From Baffinella frigidus (taxonomy: Eukaryota > Cryptophyceae > Cryptomonadales > Baffinellaceae): DNA of 15,431 nucleotides. How positions within the stretch are numbered: the first letter of the stretch is position 1; each line of letters begins with the position of its first letter. Below are positions 10,938 through 13,900 of this stretch, piece by piece. The stretch is taken from NCBI GenBank assembly GCA_026770585.1, contig MU647233.1:40456-55886 (forward strand), read 5' to 3'. A program made the position numbers and the translations under genes. The notes under the pieces were generated by a model. It saw only the letters and a program-made list of their open reading frames with translations, was not told the origin of the DNA and made no database searches.

Positions 10938-13900
10938 TGTGTGTGCGTCAGAGAGAGAGAGAGAGAGTGTCTGTGTGTGTGAGAGAGAAAGAGAGAGAGA
11001 GAGCGAGTGTGTGTGTGAGAGAGAAAAAGATAGAGATAGAAAAAGAGAGAGAGGGAGTGTGTGTGCGAGAGAGATAGAGAGAAGAAGTCGACGAAGTGGA
11101 AACGGCGAAAAAAACGCAAAGGCGAAACCGATACTCAACAAGCAACCTACCTCAGGAAAACCCCGGGTCATCAACATCCGGACGAAAACCCCGGGACATC
11201 AACTTCCGGTCCCTGTTTCTTAAGGCTCACAGACTTTTGCATCACCCAACTCAAGGCTCAAGGGCCTCATTGAGGACCTGTATCGAGAGCAATAAAGAAG
11301 AAGAAGAAGAGCAACCTCACCCCCCCCCCGGGAATCAAGTTCCGGTCTCCTGAAAAGGAGGACAGAGTACTCGAGCAGAGCGGGAAGAGGCGAGACCTAT
11401 AATAAATTATTATAAATTGCGGGCTTGTTCATGCTGTATGCTGGAGATGAAACACCATTAACATTGAAAATAAGACCCGCCACATCCTCAAGGGAACTCG
11501 CATGGGATGCTCTTCCAGCTATGCCTCAGTCTATTTGGGCTCACTAATTTGGTGAGCCCGGGATCTTTCCCACTCCAAAGTTGACAGATGTGTACCGCAA
11601 ACCCAGCATGTCAACTTCAGAAAAAGTCGGCCACACCGAGGTGGGCAGAGCTAGCTATTGAACCTCCAGAGCCAGCCTTTCGATTTCTAGGAGCGCCCTG
11701 ATGGCCCTGCCAGGGCCATGCAAGGCTCCAATTCCCACAACTTTGGACGAATTGCTCGGGGGAATTGACTTTTATCCTGTTAGAACCAGTTTTATACCGA
11801 AATCAAAAGGCGGCGAGGTTGAGTGGTACGTTTAGCTGTGTTGGCCAAAGAATGCGATTGCGGGGAGCTTATGTTCGGAGCCGGGAGAGACGCGAGGGCA
11901 GACGCCCAATTTCACACGAAAACGGTTTTAATTTAAAACTTCCGGGCAGTGAAATTTACTACACAGCATGATCTTTACTTGTAATATTAAAGCATTCGTG
12001 TAGTAATTTTCATTGATTCCCAAGGGTTTGAATTAAAACCGTTTTCATACGAAATTGTTCCATACCAACGGATGACGTGTACAAGGTCGTACGGTCTTCC
12101 TCCCGGCGAAAGCATATGATGTATTTGTTGAGAGCGTATGAGCCTACCGACCTTAAGTTAACAATTCTTAAGTAAGTTAACATTTCTTAAGTGGCCGATT
12201 TCTTAAGTGGAAGCATGACCTTTCTACAGAACCAGTTCCGGTGTCCACCTATGGTGGGAGTTAAAAGAACCTAACGGATCTAAAAAGGACCCTCCGGGTG
12301 ATCATGTGCACGTCATGAGCACCACAACGGATTCACACAGGGCGCTACGTTGGGGTATTCCAGGGTCGCCCTTTGAGCCATTGGGTCGCCCTTGGAGCCG
12401 TTTTCTTCTCAAAATTGACTTTTGAATACCGTTTCCCCTCAAAAAAATGACTTTGAAATACCCCCCCCCCTCCAGCCCTGCGTGGGACGTGCCACGCCAG
12501 ATTGGACGCGGGGGTAGAATTTTTTAAAACACCACAGGTGGTGTTTGTTGACTTTTGAAAGCCACTGCCTTGAGGAGAAATTGACTTTTGGCAACCCCTT
12601 CCAAGAATCTGGCGTGGTGTACAGGGTCTCTCGAAATCGAACGGCAGCTTCCTAGCTCTGCCTGAGTTTTATTCTGGCTCGTTCTAAAGGCTTTCTATTC
12701 ACCATTTTATACTGTTTTTCTGCTCTTACATACTTTTAAGGACGAGCCAGAATAGAACTCGGGCAGAGCTAGAAGGTCTCGTCCCGCCCCAGTCTATTTT
12801 GGGCTCTCCAGTGTGGTGAGCCCGGGGCTATTTCCCGCTCCAAAGTTGACGAGGCTTCGGGAGGTTCCACTCGAGGCTAGAAATGGGACCATATTAAAAC
12901 AGAGCTTCTTTTACAAGTGAACGGAAAAAAAAATGTGTAGTAATTTTCATACACATAGTGGCATTTGGTCACGTAGCTCAAGTTATAATTTGAGCTACGT
13001 GACCAAGAATGCCCGTGACTGGTACTAAATTTAACAAACCCACATTTAAAGTACCCCCTCTTCCAGCCTCGAGTGGTTCAGAAGAGACCTTGAGCGTCGT
13101 CTTGCTCATGGTGATTTCCCCGTACTTGCCAGGCGGTCTGTTTCGGTTGTAGGGTTCGGGGTTTAGGGTGGATGCTGGGTTTAGGGTTTGGGGGGTTGGA
13201 GTTGAGGTAGTGAGCCTCGAGGTGGAAGTGTTTTCCAAGTGAGGAACGCCTCTGCCACAGTCCGGTTGCCTGGCTATTCTCAAGTCGACATTCTGGGGTG
13301 TATCGTACAAAACCCGTCAACTTTGGAGCGAAAAATAGCCCGGTATCACCAAATCAGTGAGACCAAACAGCCTGCGACAAAGCTAGAGAGCTCCTCGAAT
13401 TCTTGAGGGTTGCTAGCACGCGGTGTTGGGACTGCGTTTTCGCGTTTCAGCCGTGGGGGCGCTGGAGAGTCTGGGCGTCGAGGTCTAGCTCTGCCTGGGG
13501 ATTATTCTGCCTCGTCCTGAAGGCTCTCTATCTGCCCTTTTGTGCTTGTTTTCTGCTCGTACATACTTTTGAGGACAAGCCAGAATAAAACTCAGGCAGA
13601 GCCTAGGAGGTGGTCATGCGTGGATCCTGTGCAGCCAGACGGGAGGGAGTGCCCATGGGACACATCGTTGAGGGGGGAGGGTGGGCCAGCACTTTCGTTT
13701 GTGGGCGGCAGTGACGCCAGTCGAGAATGCCTGCGCCTGAGTAGCGAGCCCCTGCGGAATACACGTCCTGCGATCAGTTTCGGAACAACACCGAGTCCGC
13801 GGCAACCGGGGTCTCGGGAGCAGCAACGCCTCCAGCTGAGGCAGGACCGGGGCTGCGGGGTCGAGGGCGCAGCCAGTTTCTCGGGTGGGTCGTTTGCCGT

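Noticed and set aside
10592-11223. Long His/Ser/Leu or Glu/Arg/Val ORFs
   Set aside because: GA/GT microsatellite translations with no domain.
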